From positions 310,001 through 374,000 of the forward strand of contig OZ025810.1 in NCBI GenBank assembly GCA_964019425.1: a stretch of 64,000 bases of DNA, given 5' to 3'. Below the pieces are notes generated by a model. That model was not told the DNA's origin. It was given only the letters and a program-made list of their open reading frames with translations, and made no database searches. This document shows positions 21,001-24,341 of the stretch, in pieces (within the stretch, counting starts at the first letter, position 1; the number at the start of each line of letters is the position of its first letter). The stretch is from Flectonema sp. DT1601 (Eukaryota > Euglenozoa > Diplonemea > Diplonemida > Diplonemidae). A program made the position numbers and the translations under genes.

Positions 21001-22425
21001 ATCTCTGTCATGTTCTGGATGTGGTCTATCTTCTGAAGGGTACGGAAGAACAGGAATGAAATACTTCTCCAAAAACATTTCACTCCCGTGTTCACCTCCT
21101 GAAAATTTGTGGTCGGCTGGCTCTCCGTTATCAGCTTTCTGGTCGGATGGCTCACTTCCTGAATTCGAATGGCCCGCTTCGTGCTTCATCTCTCCCATCG
21201 GATGATCATCAGAACTACTTTCCTTCATGTGAGTGAAAGGCAAGACAGGAATGTAAAAGACACGCTTGTCCATTGACATATCATCCAAGTGCTCGGCAGA
21301 ACCGTTGCTATTCTTAACCTCACCCTCCATCTGAATTTCGAGAACAGGGATGAAGAACTTCGGCTTCTTCATTTCCGGCATCGCATGGCTGCTTGAATCT
21401 TCAGCATACTTATATTCACCATCGACAGTAGCATGTTCACCACTCTCATTCATAGGGGCAGGCTTCAGGTCTGAATAATTACTCTTCATAGGCGGCACTG
21501 ATCCATCCTTCTCTTCAACTACAGTCTCAGGCTTTTCTGAAATCTTTACTTCATGTTGCCCTTCTTCAAATGGAATAACAGGAATGAAGTATTTCGACAT
21601 GTCCATTCCATTAATTGGAGGCATGCCAACAGATGGACCTTCGTTGTTGTGCTTGGTCTTCTCCATGTCAGGGTGCGGGTAGATTGGAATGTAGAACAAC
21701 GGGCGTCTCTCTTGCTCTCTCATGTATTCCATTCTCTTGTAACTTCCATCCATCTCAGGGTGGCCCATCTTGTAACCCATTCCACTGTGACTATCATCAC
21801 CTTCCTTCATTCCAGAGTGGTCCATCTTGTAACCCATTCCACTGTGACTATCATCACCTTCCTTCATCCCAGAATGGTCCATCTTGTAACCCATTCCACT
21901 GTGACTATCATCACCTTCCTTCATCCCAGAGTGGTCCATTCCGTAGTGAATATCTTCCGTCGGGAATGGTGAAATAGGAAGATAGATCTTCGGATACTCT
22001 CCACCCATCTTCGGCATGCCGTAGTGTTCCTTCTCCTCGTCAGTCATCTCAGGCATAGGAAGAGGTCCCTTACCGTCGTGCATAGTGCGTCCATTGTCAT
22101 CCGGTGTGTGTTCAGCAGGGAACTGGTAAACAGGAATGTGGAATTCAGGAGCTTCAATGTGACCCTCTGCTTTGTCTTTACTGAAAGTGAAACTCATAGG
22201 AGAGTATGGTCCGTCAGGCAGGTGATCACCCATCTTGCTGCTACTAAACATTTGATGAAGTTGCTCGAGTACAACAGGGTAAGGATCTGGTGTACATATC
22301 TCACATGGTTTGATATCAAAATGATCTTCACCTTCACTAAATGTGTGGTGGCTGCTTAACATCTCTGTCGCATTTATTATCAAAGCAAGTGATAATAGTA
22401 AAATAACTCGTTTGATACGCCGCAT
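1..22425 (-). CDS. Giant secreted modular repeat protein (3' end outside window)
   Basis: One open frame of 7,475 codons runs from ATG at 22425 to base 1 without a stop, so the C-terminus lies outside the window. I do not recognise the family. The N-terminus (MRRIKRVILLLSLALIINAT) looks like a signal peptide. The rest is nine modules of roughly 800-960 residues. Each has a segment with spaced Cys ending in a PYPxxLEQLxxxF motif, then about ten motifs of the type [FY][FY]IPV separated by acidic, His- and Met-rich linkers, and one array of a 19-residue repeat. Most modules also have a Pro/Gln linker. Module lengths are multiples of three, and most base differences between copies are synonymous in this frame, so this is the coding strand. 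A Ser/Asn/Asp-rich stretch lies at about 18220-18700. After the last module the sequence diverges (bases 1-440) but keeps an IVPVFEV motif, then turns Asp/Ser-rich. A secreted matrix, wall or metal-binding role is a guess; the open frame itself is secure. Confidence 0.9.
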   Translation of the reverse strand, partial: MRRIKRVILLLSLALIINATEMLSSHHTFSEGEDHFDIKPCEICTPDPYPVVLEQLHQMFSSSKMGDHLPDGPYSPMSFTFSKDKAEGHIEAPEFHIPVYQFPAEHTPDDNGRTMHDGKGPLPMPEMTDEEKEHYGMPKMGGEYPKIYLPISPFPTEDIHYGMDHSGMKEGDDSHSGMGYKMDHSGMKEGDDSHSGMGYKMDHSGMKEGDDSHSGMGYKMGHPEMDGSYKRMEYMREQERRPLFYIPIYPHPDMEKTKHNNEGPSVGMPPINGMDMSKYFIPVIPFEEGQHEVKISEKPETVVEEKDGSVPPMKSNYSDLKPAPMNESGEHATVDGEYKYAEDSSSHAMPEMKKPKFFIPVLEIQMEGEVKNSNGSAEHLDDMSMDKRVFYIPVLPFTHMKESSSDDHPMGEMKHEAGHSNSGSEPSDQKADNGEPADHKFSGGEHGSEMFLEKYFIPVLPYPSEDRPHPEHDRDVPSDSTPVDGTPDDESYEVPVYNMRQPQFFLPVLPFPVHEMPESSRPHDKAPEDSSPMDEDSDEHLVRFFVPVHHFEFSGESDHHEFPPLHVSVLKLPSMENDHSKSAEEKHGEAKALDSLESLFYISVLPFNKLATMSPSDSDFSEHSNNDDAPNDSPADKPDYLHDHYEHPMLPPMFVPVFKVSSPVCQPYVKPCDVPQPCRHCVVNPYHVMLEQLHHMFGDRKLQPEAHPEPSFHTERIEEADVPEFQIPVYQFPAEHKLDDNGRTMHDGKGPLPMPEMTDEEKEHYGMPKMGGEYPKFYLPISPFPTEDIHYGMDHSGMKEGDDSHSGMGYKMDHSGMKEGDDSHSGMGYKMDHSGMKEGDDGHSEMGYKMDHSGMKEGDDSHSGMGYKMDHSGVKEGDDSHSGMGYKMDHSGMKEGDDSHSGMGYKMDHSGMDGSYKRMEYMREQERRPLFYIPIYPHPDMEKTKHNNEGPSVGMPPINGMDMSKYFIPVIPFEEVQHEEKTSEKPETVVEEKDGSVPPMKSNYSDLKPAPMNESGEHTTVNGEYKYAEDSSSHAMPEMKKPKFFIPVLEIKRDDAPADHLDEMPMEKRVFYIPVLPFTHMKESSSDDHPMGEMKHEAGHSNSGSEPSGQKVEDGEPTNKKIEDLALENYFIPVLPHHSKYSNSDSINKRFSIHMSQPPFYLPAFQFPDFHTMPSGGKPSDGSPADGPVDGPEDHSKDDNHVPDYKLLSEFFIPVHPFSEESKETDSELPPLHVVVLKFQSVLIPDGSSSSDSSRSFDSSSSFDNNSSSESSSSYDSSRSFDGSSSDNNSSSGSDSSSSFDNNSSSDSSSSYDSSRSFDGSSSDNNSSSGSDSSSSFDNNSSSDSNSSSGSDSSSSFENNSSSDNNSSSGSDSGSSFENNSSSDGSYYTESRSQTEYKLTQVVFDSLFFIPVLHGNSLINDAQSSESVLSTSRESYDEILRKPSLFVPVFTVQSVDFCLAGEQPCEPQPPQPPQTPQPPQPPQPPTCPYENCVVDPYPIILEQLSRLFGDKSWGEESYGELSAPPMSFSFGKDKAEGHIEAPEFHIPVYQFPAEHTPDDNGRTMHDGKGPLPMPEMTDEEKEHYGMPKMGGEYPKFYLPISPFPTEDIHYGMDHSGMKEGDDSHSGMGYKMDHSGMKEGDDSHSGMGYKMDHSGMKEGDDSHSGMGYKSGMKESDDSHSGMGYKMDHSGMKEGDDSHSGMGYKSGMKESDDSHSGMGYKMDHSGMKEGDDSHSGMGYKMDHSGMKEGDDSHSGMGYKMDHSGMKEGDDSHSGMGYKMGHPEMDGSYKRMEYMREQERRPLFYIPIYPHPDMEKTKHNNEGPSVGMPPINGMDMSKYFIPVIPFEEVQHEEKTSEKPETVVEEKDGSVPPMKSNYSDLKPAPMNESGEHATVNGEYKNAEDSSSHAMPEMKKPKFFIPVLEIQMEGEVKNSNGSAEHLDDMSIDKRVFYIPVLPFTHMKESSSDDHPMGEMKHEAGHSNSGSEPSDQKADNGEPADHKFPGGEHGSEMFLEKYFIPVLSYPELLLEGPHRMSEVDASNDDKMSGSTDYKNSEDSLVYNMNEPPFFLPVLPFPVREMPHDKKPGEEAPHDESPKDAASEDMSHPDVEKSLPNYCVPVVAFQKSDEPKNEDAHNVHIDVHMPQLYVPLYKVPSMHGQDHSGSESMDMNAEHMEHMSSNEKAIPEKSDYKSEQMGSGIGSGSNSLGGDKGNFEEVMESMFFIPVIGTYELLKKEMPMDEDHQLKSDDKLSEGVIVEHMTMHPDMFVPVFKVNTLNFCPVGVVDPCDPHPPQPPQPPQPPQPPQPPTCPYENCVVDPYPIILEQLSRLFGDKSWGEESYGELSAPPMSFRFGKDKAEGHIEAPEFHIPVYQFPAEHTPDDNGRTMHDGKGPLPMPEMTDEEKEHYGMPKMGGEYPKFYLPISPFPTEDIHYGMDHSGMKEGDDSHSGMGYKMDHSGMKEGDDSHSGMGYKMDHSGMKEGDDSHSGMGYKMDHSGMKEGDDSHSGMGYKMDHSGMKEGDDSHSGMGYKMDHSGMKEGDDSHSGMGYKMDHSGMKEGDDSHSGMGYKMDHSGMKEGDDSHSGMGYKMDHSGMKEGDDSHSGMGYKMDHSGMKEGDDSHSGMGYKMDHSGMKEGDDSHSGMGYKMDHSGMKEGDDSHSGMGYKMDHSGMKEGDDSHSGMGYKMDHSGMKEGDDSHSGMGYKMDHSGMKEGDDSHSGMGYKMDHSGMKEGDDSHSGMGYKMGHSEMDGSYKRMEYMREQERRPLFYIPIYPHPDMEKTKHNNEGPSVGMPPINGMDMSKYFIPVIPFEEVQHEEKTSEKPETVVEEKDGSVPPMKSNYSDLKPAPMNESGEHTTVNGEYKNAEDSSSHAMPEMKKPKFFIPVLEIQMEGEVKNSDGSAEHLDDMSLDKRVLYIPVLPFTHMKESSSDDHPMGEMKHEAGHSNSGSEPSDQKADNGEPADHKFPGGEHGSEMFLEKYFIPVLSYPELLLEGPHRMSEVDASNDDKMSGSTDYKNSEDSLVYNMNEPPFFLPVLPFPVREMPHDKKPGEEAPHDESPKDAASEDMSHPDVEKSLPNYCVPVVAFQKSDEPKNEDAHNVHIDVHMPQLYVPLYKVPSMHGQDHSGSESMDMNAEHMEHMSSNEKAIPEKSDYKSEQMGSGIGSGSNSLGGDKGNFEEVMESMFFIPVIGTYELLKKEMPMDEDHQLKSDDKLSEGVIVEHMMMHPDMFVPVFKVNTLNFCPVGVVDPCDPHPPQPPQPPQTPQPHQPPQPPQPPTCPYENCVVDPYPIILEQLSRLFGDKSWGEESYGELSAPPMSFRFGKDKAEGHIEAPEFHIPVYQFPAEHTPDDNGRTMHDGKGPLPMPEMTDEEKEHYGMPKMGGEYPKFYLPISPFPTEDIHYGMDHSGMKEGDDSLSGMGYKMDHSGMKEGDDSHSGMGYKMDHSGMKEGDDSHSGMGYKMDHSGMKEGDDSHSEMGYKMDHSGMKEGDDSHSGMGYKMDHSGMKEGDDSHSGMGYKMDHSGMKEGDDSHSGMGYKMDHSGVKEGDDSHSGMGYKMDHSGMKEGDDSHSGMGYKMDHSGMKEGDDSHSGMGYKMGHPEMDGSYKRMEYMREQERRPLFYIPIYPHPDMEKTKHNNEGPSVGMPPINGMDMSKYFIPVIPFEEVQHEEKTSEKPETVVEEKDGSVPPMKSNYSDLKPAPMNESGEHTTVNGEYKNAEDSSSHAMPEMKKPKFFIPVLEIQMEGEVKNSNGSAEHLDDMSMDKRVFYIPVLPFTHMKESSSDDHPMGEMKHEAGHSNSGSEPSDQKADNGEPADHKFPGGEHGSEMFLEKYFIPVLSYPELLLEGPHRMSEVDASNDDKMSGSTDYKNSEDSLVYNMNEPPFFLPVLPFPVREMPHDKKPGEEAPHDESPKDAASEDMSHPDVEKSLPNYCVPVVAFQKSDEPKNEDAHNVHIDVHMPQLYVPLYKVPSMHGQDHSRSESMDMNAEHMEHMSGNEKAIPEKSDYKSEQMGSGIGSGSNSLGGDKGNFEEVMESMFFIPVIGTYELLKKEMPMDEDHQLKSDDKLSEGVIVEHMMMHPDMFVPVFKVNTLNFCPVGVVDPCDPHPPQPPQPPQTPQPPQPPQPPQPPTCPYENCVVDPYPIILEQLSRLFGDKSWGEESYGELSAPPMSFRFGKDKAEGHIEAPEFHIPVYQFPAEHTPDDNGRTMHDGKGPLPMPEMTDEEKEHYGMPKMGGEYPKFYLPISPFPTEDIHYGMDHSGMKEGDDSLSGMGYKMDHSGMKEGDDSHSEMGYKMDHSGMKEGDDSHSGMGYKMDHSGMKEGDDSHSGMGYKMDHSGMKEGDDSHSGMGYKMDHSGVKEGDDSHSGMGYKMDHSGMKEGDDSHSGMGYKMDHSGMKEGDDSHSGMGYKMGHPEMDGSYKRMEYMREQERRPLFYIPIYPHPDMEKTKHNNEDPSVGMPPINGMDMSKYFIPVIPFEEVQHEEKTSEKPETVVEEKDGSVPPMKSNYSDLKPAPMNESGEHTTVNGEYKNAEDSSSHAMPEMKKPKFFIPVLEIQMEGEVKNSDGSAEHLDDMSIDKRVFYIPVLPFTHMKESSSDDHPMGEMKHEAGHSNSGSEPSDQKADNGEPADHKFPGGEHGSEMFLEKYFIPVLSYPELLLEGPHRMSEVDASNDDKMSGSTDYKNSEDSLVYNMNEPPFFLPVLPFPVREMPHDKKPGEEAPHDESPKDAASEDMSHPDVEKSLPNYCVPVVAFQKSDEPKNEDAHNVHIDVHMPQLYVPLYKVPSMHGQDHSRSESMDMNAEHMEHMSGNEKAIPEKSDYKSEQMGSGIGSGSNSLGGDKGNFEEVMESMFFIPVIGTYELLKKEMPMDEDHQLKSDDKLSEGVIVEHMMMHPDMFVPIFKVNTLNFCPVGVVDPCDPHPPQPPQPPQPPQPPTCPYENCVVDPYPIILEQLSRLFGDKSWGEESYGELSAPPMSFSFGKDKAEGHIEAPEFHIPVYQFPAEHTPDDNGRTMHDGKGPLPMPEMTDEEKEHYGMPKMGGEYPKFYLPISPFPTEDIHYGMDHSGMKEGDDSHSGMGYKMDHSGMKEGDDSHSGMGYKMDHSGMKEGDDSHSGMGYKMDHSGMKEGDDSHSGMGYKMDHSGMKEGDDSHSGMGYKMDHSGMKEGDDSHSEMGYKMDHSGMKEGDDSHSGMGYKMDHSGMKEGDDSHSGMGYKMDHSGMKEGDDSHSGMGYKMDHSGVKEGDDSHSGMGYKMDHSGMKEGDDSHSGMGYKMDHSGMKEGDDSHSGMGYKMGHSEMDGSYKRMEYMREQERRPLFYIPIYPQPDMEKTKHNNEGPSVGMPPINGMDMSKYFIPVIPFEEGQHEVKISEKHETVVEEKDGSVPPMKSNYSDLKPAPMNESGEHTTVNGEYKYAEDSSSHAMPEMKKPKFFIPVLEIQMEGEVKNSDGSAEHLDDMSLDKRVLYIPVLPFTHMKESSSDDHPMGEMKHEAGHSNSGSEPSDQKADNGEPADHKFPGGEHGSEMFLEKYFIPVLSYPELLLEGPHRMSEVDASNDDKMSGSTDYKNSEDSLVYNMNEPPFFLPVLPFPVREMPHDKKPGEEAPHDESPKDAASEDMSHPDVEKSLPNYCVPVVAFQKSDEPKNEDAHNVHIDVHMPQLYVPLYKVPSMHGQDHSRSESMDMNAEHMEHMSGNEKAIPEKSDYKSEQMGSGIGSGSNSLGGDKGNFEEVMESMFFIPVIGTYELLKKEMPMDEDHQLKSDDKLSEGVIVEHMMMHPDMFVPVFKVNTLNFCPVGVVDPCDPHPPQPPQPPQPPQPPQPPQPPTCPYENCVVDPYPIILEQLSRLFGDKSWGEESYGELSAPPMSFRFGKDKAEGHIEAPEFHIPVYQFPAEHTPDDNGRTMHDGKGPLPMPEMTDEEKEHYGMPKMGGEYPKFYLPISPFPTEDIHYGMDHSGMKEGDDSHSGMGYKMDHSGMKEGDDSHSGMGYKMDHSGMKEGDDSHSGMGYKMDHSGMKEGDDSHSEMGYKMDHSGMKEGDDSHSGMGYKMDHSGMKEGDDSHSGMGYKMDHSGMKEGDDSHSGMGYKMDHSGMKEGDDSHSGMGYKMDHSGMKEGDDSHSGMGYKMDHSGMKEGDDSHSGMGYKMDHSGMKEGDDSHSGMGYKMGHPEMDGSYKRMEYMREQERRPLFYIPIYPDPDMEKTKHNNEDPSVGMPPINGMDMSKYFIPVIPFEEGQHEVKISEEHETVVEEKDGSVPPMKSNYSDLKPAPMNESGEHATVNGEYKYAEDSSSHAMPEMKKPKFFIPVLEIQMEGEVKNSDGSAEHLDDMSMDKRVLYIPVLPFTHMKESSSDDHPMGEMKHEAGHSNSGSEPSDQKADNGEPADHKFPGGEHGSEMFLEKYFIPVLSYPELLLEGPHRMSEVDASNDDKMSGSTDYKNSEDSLVYNMNEPPFFLPVLPFPVREMPHDKKPGEEAPHDESPKDAASEDMSHPDVEKSLPNYCVPVVAFQKSDEPKNEDAHNVHIDVHMPQLYVPLYKVPSMHGQDHSRSESMDMNAEHMEHMSGNEKAIPEKSDYKSEQMGSGIGSGSNSLGGDKGNFEEVMESMFFIPVIGTYELLKKEMPMDEDHQLKSDDKLSEGVIVEHMMMHPDMFVPVFKVNTPNFCPVGVVDPCDPHPPQPPQPPKTPQPPQPPQPPQPPQPPTCPYENCVVDPYPIILEQLSRLFGDKSWGEESYGELSAPPMSFRFGKDKAEGHIEAPEFHIPVYQFPAEHTPDDNGRTMHDGKGPLPMPEMTDEEKEHYGMPKMGGEYPKFYLPISPFPTEDIHYGMDHSGMKEGDDSHSGMGYKMDHSGMKEGDDSHSGMGYKMDHSGMKEGDDSHSGMGYKMDHSGMKEGDDSHSGMGYKMDHSGMKEGDDSHSGMGYKMDHSGMKEGDDSHSGMGYKMDHSGMKEGDDSHSGMGYKMGHPEMDGSYKRMEYMREQERRPLFYIPIYPHPDMEKAKHNNEGPSVGMPPINGMDMSKYFIPVIPFEEVQHEEKTSEKPETVVEEKDGSVPPMKSNYSDLKPAPMNESGEHATVNGEYKYAEDSSSHAMPEMKKPKFFIPVLEIQMEGEVKNSDGSAEHLDDMSMDKRVLYIPVLPFTHMKESSSDDHPMGEMKHEAGHSNSGSEPSDQKADNGEPADHKFPGGEHGSEMFLEKYFIPVLSYPELLLEGPHRMSEVDASNDDKMSGSTDYKNSEDSLVYNMNEPPFFLPVLPFPVREMPHDKKPGEEAPHDESPKDAASEDMSHPDVEKSLPNYCVPVVAFQKSDEPKNEDAHNVHIDVHMPQLYVPLYKVPSMHGQDHSGSESMDMNAEHMEHMSGNEKAIPEKSARHLKQTDESSEHSHAMHEIHVVWESVFFMPIVETQMLMKSRMTAVEKSSAHSDVDHLIIELVEMIVPVFEVESLDFCPAGTKFGESPCNDNSDSRSDSDSDSNMNDSPNDSPVEEYSPIDVSTPSDDMTPLDTPLDDSPVDDTVISTA
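1663..2061 (-). repeat. 57-bp array, 7 units
   Basis: Seven units coding GMGYKMDHSGMKEGDDSHS on the minus strand. This is the array nearest the left edge. Confidence 0.9.
4042..4668 (-). repeat. 57-bp array, 11 units
   Basis: Eleven units of the same 19-residue repeat. One unit changes a Gly codon to Glu (positions near 4457); most other differences are third-base. Confidence 0.9.
6631..7314 (-). repeat. 57-bp array, 12 units
   Basis: Twelve units. One carries a Met to Val change (near 6790) and one the Gly to Glu change; the order of synonymous variants is shared with the next two arrays, which shows block duplication. Confidence 0.9.
9259..9714 (-). repeat. 57-bp array, 8 units
   Basis: Eight units. 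The unit at the high-coordinate end has a His to Leu change (near 9683), shared with the array at 11686-12255. Confidence 0.9.
11686..12255 (-). repeat. 57-bp array, 10 units
   Basis: Ten units. The variant order matches the 8-unit array with two units added, so these two modules are recent duplicates that differ by repeat-number change. Confidence 0.9.
14227..15138 (-). repeat. 57-bp array, 16 units (largest)
   Basis: Sixteen units, the longest array and the most homogeneous, which suggests the most recent expansion. Confidence 0.9.
17092..17586 (-). repeat. 57-bp array, 9 units, two shortened
   Basis: Nine units, two of which lack nine bases (near 17315 and 17420) and so code 16 residues instead of 19. 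They lose the Met-Asp-His triplet but keep the frame. Confidence 0.9.
19702..20043 (-). repeat. 57-bp array, 6 units
   Basis: Six units in the second module from the N-terminus. They include one Met to Val and one Gly to Glu variant. Confidence 0.9.
21763..21933 (-). repeat. 57-bp array, 3 units (shortest)
   Basis: Three units in the N-terminal module, the minimum seen. Confidence 0.9.
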
Positions 22426-22438
22426 ATTTATTTAAAAA

Positions 22439-22461
22439 CTGACAAAAAGAAAATTGAAATG
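22439..22461 (-). promoter_or_regulatory. Putative splice-acceptor tract upstream of the giant gene
   Basis: A pyrimidine-rich run ending TTTTTGTCAG stands 13 bases before the ATG. It could accept a spliced leader or end a 5'-UTR intron. Confidence 0.5.
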
Positions 22462-22595
22462 ACAATCAACTCCAAAAACAACAAATCGTCATCTGGTTAT
22501 TTGTAATATTAAAACGAAAGAGATAAAAGCAGTAGTTAGATTACGACTACAAGTAGCTACTTGAAAAGTAATATATTCCTGTTTTAGCAACCTTC

Positions 22596-23915
22596 TCACG
22601 AATTAACATCTTTCGTAACATGAGTAAAGATTGTACCCAGCAGTAACGCAATAGCAGTACAAGAAAGAGTAATTATATGAAAAGGCATTGAGAAATCAGG
22701 AACTGGCAATGTGATGGCAGCTGGTTTAGGTGGGTAGATAACGTCTTCATGACCACCAGTTGTAATAATAAGAAAAGAAGGTGGAAGGAGGTAGAGTCGA
22801 TTAGCATCTGGTGGATAACAATCCAAAGGAAGGATGTGTTTATCAAAAGGAACTGAGATATGAAAACTACTGTCCTTTCGGTTACTACAATCGACCTGAA
22901 CTAGAAATACCGATTCCAACTTATTAACACTAAAAGGAAACTCACCCGGAGCCATACGAGAAACATGAGCAGAAAGAAGTTTCGAAGGCAATAAAACATT
23001 CAACAAAACCCCCTCCGCAGTCGACGGAATATTTGAAATCTCCCAAATAAGAGTACCAGAACCATCACTGTGTTCACTACTGTACATACTAACTTGTGGA
23101 ACTCGTAGCCTTGACTCAAAGAAAGCCACATCAGCTTCATATGTTGATTCCCATCCGTACTCTGCTTGACCATTATCAATAGTACTTAGTGTATCAACTC
23201 CAGGTGGTACGTTTATTGTTGCTTTTATTTTATTATCTGTGCACAGCTCACATCGTTCTGGAACCTTTATTTTATAAGACCCGGATATTCCAGGTTCATC
23301 GACGTATTCTATTATTACTTTAAGAGTTGGTTTCACTGCTGATGAATATAAAACATGAATAGCGTGATAACGGGTCCTGAAGAATGTCATTGGGGAAGTA
23401 GGGAATCCAGACCCCTTGTTGGGAGTCAAGTCGAGGACAGGACTGAAATTTTCGGTGCAGAATGTTTCTTCAGAAGGAAGATATCCTCTTATAGTTTGAT
23501 TACACTTAACGACACCAGAGATGACGTGAGGGATCTCGTGTGTATTCCCGAGATGATGAAGAGAACATGAGAATAACCCACCCAACTGTGTTACTAAGGT
23601 ACCCCAATTTCTCTCCGGTAGGACTGCAGTGATAGAAGTCGCTGGTGGTGCTGAAACCTTTTGCCGTCCCCAACTGTTTCTCCAGGCGCCTCTCGTAAAA
23701 CTTAATTTCATTTCCTCCAATTCGAGACTTGTTGCGAGTCTACGAAAGTCTTCAGGGAATAGTTCAGCGTATCCTCCTTCATTAAGATTTGTTTGCATCT
23801 CCATCGTGAGAGAGACATGTGCTCTTCCGTCAGATAGCAGTTCAGCTTCAATAGATTCTCCGTACCATTCTTCTCTCAGTGATGCGACTGTCGCCAGTAA
23901 GATCACACCAAACAT
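22596..23915 (-). CDS. PIGT: GPI transamidase component PIG-T (Gpi16)
   Basis: Subunit of the endoplasmic-reticulum GPI transamidase, which cuts the C-terminal signal of precursor proteins and attaches the GPI anchor. The 439-residue product has a hydrophobic N-terminus, the early EAELLSDGRAHVSLTMEMQT segment, GGLFSCSLHHLGNT, and the family signature around TFCTENFSPVLDLTPNKGSG (about residues 150-170). One C-terminal membrane helix (about 405-430) is followed by a short cytosolic tail, as expected for a type I subunit. It is shorter than human PIG-T (about 578 residues) but spans the domain. It is a single exon, and the start is the first ATG after a CTTCAG acceptor-like site 10 bases upstream. 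It presumably helps anchor surface proteins; no link to its neighbours is implied. Confidence 0.9.
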   Translation of the reverse strand: MFGVILLATVASLREEWYGESIEAELLSDGRAHVSLTMEMQTNLNEGGYAELFPEDFRRLATSLELEEMKLSFTRGAWRNSWGRQKVSAPPATSITAVLPERNWGTLVTQLGGLFSCSLHHLGNTHEIPHVISGVVKCNQTIRGYLPSEETFCTENFSPVLDLTPNKGSGFPTSPMTFFRTRYHAIHVLYSSAVKPTLKVIIEYVDEPGISGSYKIKVPERCELCTDNKIKATINVPPGVDTLSTIDNGQAEYGWESTYEADVAFFESRLRVPQVSMYSSEHSDGSGTLIWEISNIPSTAEGVLLNVLLPSKLLSAHVSRMAPGEFPFSVNKLESVFLVQVDCSNRKDSSFHISVPFDKHILPLDCYPPDANRLYLLPPSFLIITTGGHEDVIYPPKPAAITLPVPDFSMPFHIITLSCTAIALLLGTIFTHVTKDVNS

Positions 23916-23924
23916 TTGTTTGTT

Positions 23925-23947
23925 CTGAAGTTATAGAAGCAGAAATT
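23925..23947 (-). promoter_or_regulatory. Putative splice-acceptor tract upstream of PIG-T
   Basis: Pyrimidine-rich run ending TATAACTTCAG, 9 bases before the ATG. Confidence 0.5.
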
Positions 23948-24120
23948 AAAAAATCAAAAAAAAAAACTGGTTTTTTTTTGATAAACTTACTAAAGAGAAG
24001 AAAAAAAAACACGTGAGAGACATGAGGAATAACGCAATGCCAAACACGTTTTTTAAGGGCAGCCAATAAAGAACGCCCCGAACATCATATCACAGTAGGA
24101 AACTAAAAGCAACTTCAAAG

Positions 24121-24149
24121 TTTATTTTATTTATTTATTTATTTATTTA
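24121..24149. repeat. (TTTA)n microsatellite
   Basis: About seven tandem TTTA units between the PIG-T gene and the dispersed repeat. Confidence 0.85.
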
Positions 24150-24248
24150 CGAAGCCTAGGAAGCCAAAAGCCAGGAAAAGCTCACAGAGTAACAGTTATA
24201 TCGCTACCAGCAACCGTGAGACTCTCACAGACGATAAGAGACGTAGAA

Positions 24249-24341
24249 TAACCTGGAACAAATGACTACCTAAACCCACCGTTCACGCGAGCAGACAGTG
24301 TTAGAGACGGCTGATAACGCCAATTTTCGTCAAAGAGAGAT
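24249..24341. repeat. Dispersed repeat, copy 1
   Basis: About 93 bases matching 56737-56835 with scattered substitutions and small indels. Shared blocks include AAATGACTACCTAAACCCAC and GCCAATTTTCGTCAAAG. It lies in non-coding DNA in both places and resembles no transposon end or tRNA that I recognise. Confidence 0.75.

Larger units (their letters stand above)
1..22420 (-). repeat. Nine tandem modules of about 1.9-2.9 kb inside the giant gene
   Basis: A fixed marker segment recurs with starts near 2152, 4759, 7405, 9805, 12346, 15229, 17677, 20134 and 22024. The spacings are 2607, 2646, 2400, 2541, 2883, 2448, 2457 and 1890 bases, all divisible by three. Length differences come mainly from the 57-base arrays and the Pro/Gln linker. 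The seven modules at the left are nearly identical in sequence; the two nearest the start codon are more diverged, and unique segments lie at about 18020-19080 and 20230-21060. Confidence 0.92.

Noticed and set aside
873-21155. Minus-strand open frames of 60-221 codons in another frame (for example 873-1055, 18219-18884, 20715-21155)
   Set aside because: They are out of frame with the giant open frame, recur with each module, and read as low-complexity Leu/Ala/His strings.
1663-21933. CRISPR-like array of regular 57-base repeats
   Set aside because: The units are contiguous coding repeats without unique spacers, in frame within a eukaryotic gene.
399-21977. Many plus-strand open frames of 60-386 codons across the repeat modules
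   Set aside because: They are antisense shadows of the minus-strand giant gene. Unit-to-unit changes that are synonymous on the minus strand are often residue changes on the plus strand.
24249-24341. Spliced-leader RNA gene at the dispersed repeat
   Set aside because: I considered it because of an AATTTTCG string and multiple copies, but found no convincing leader exon with a donor followed by an Sm site in the right order on either strand.
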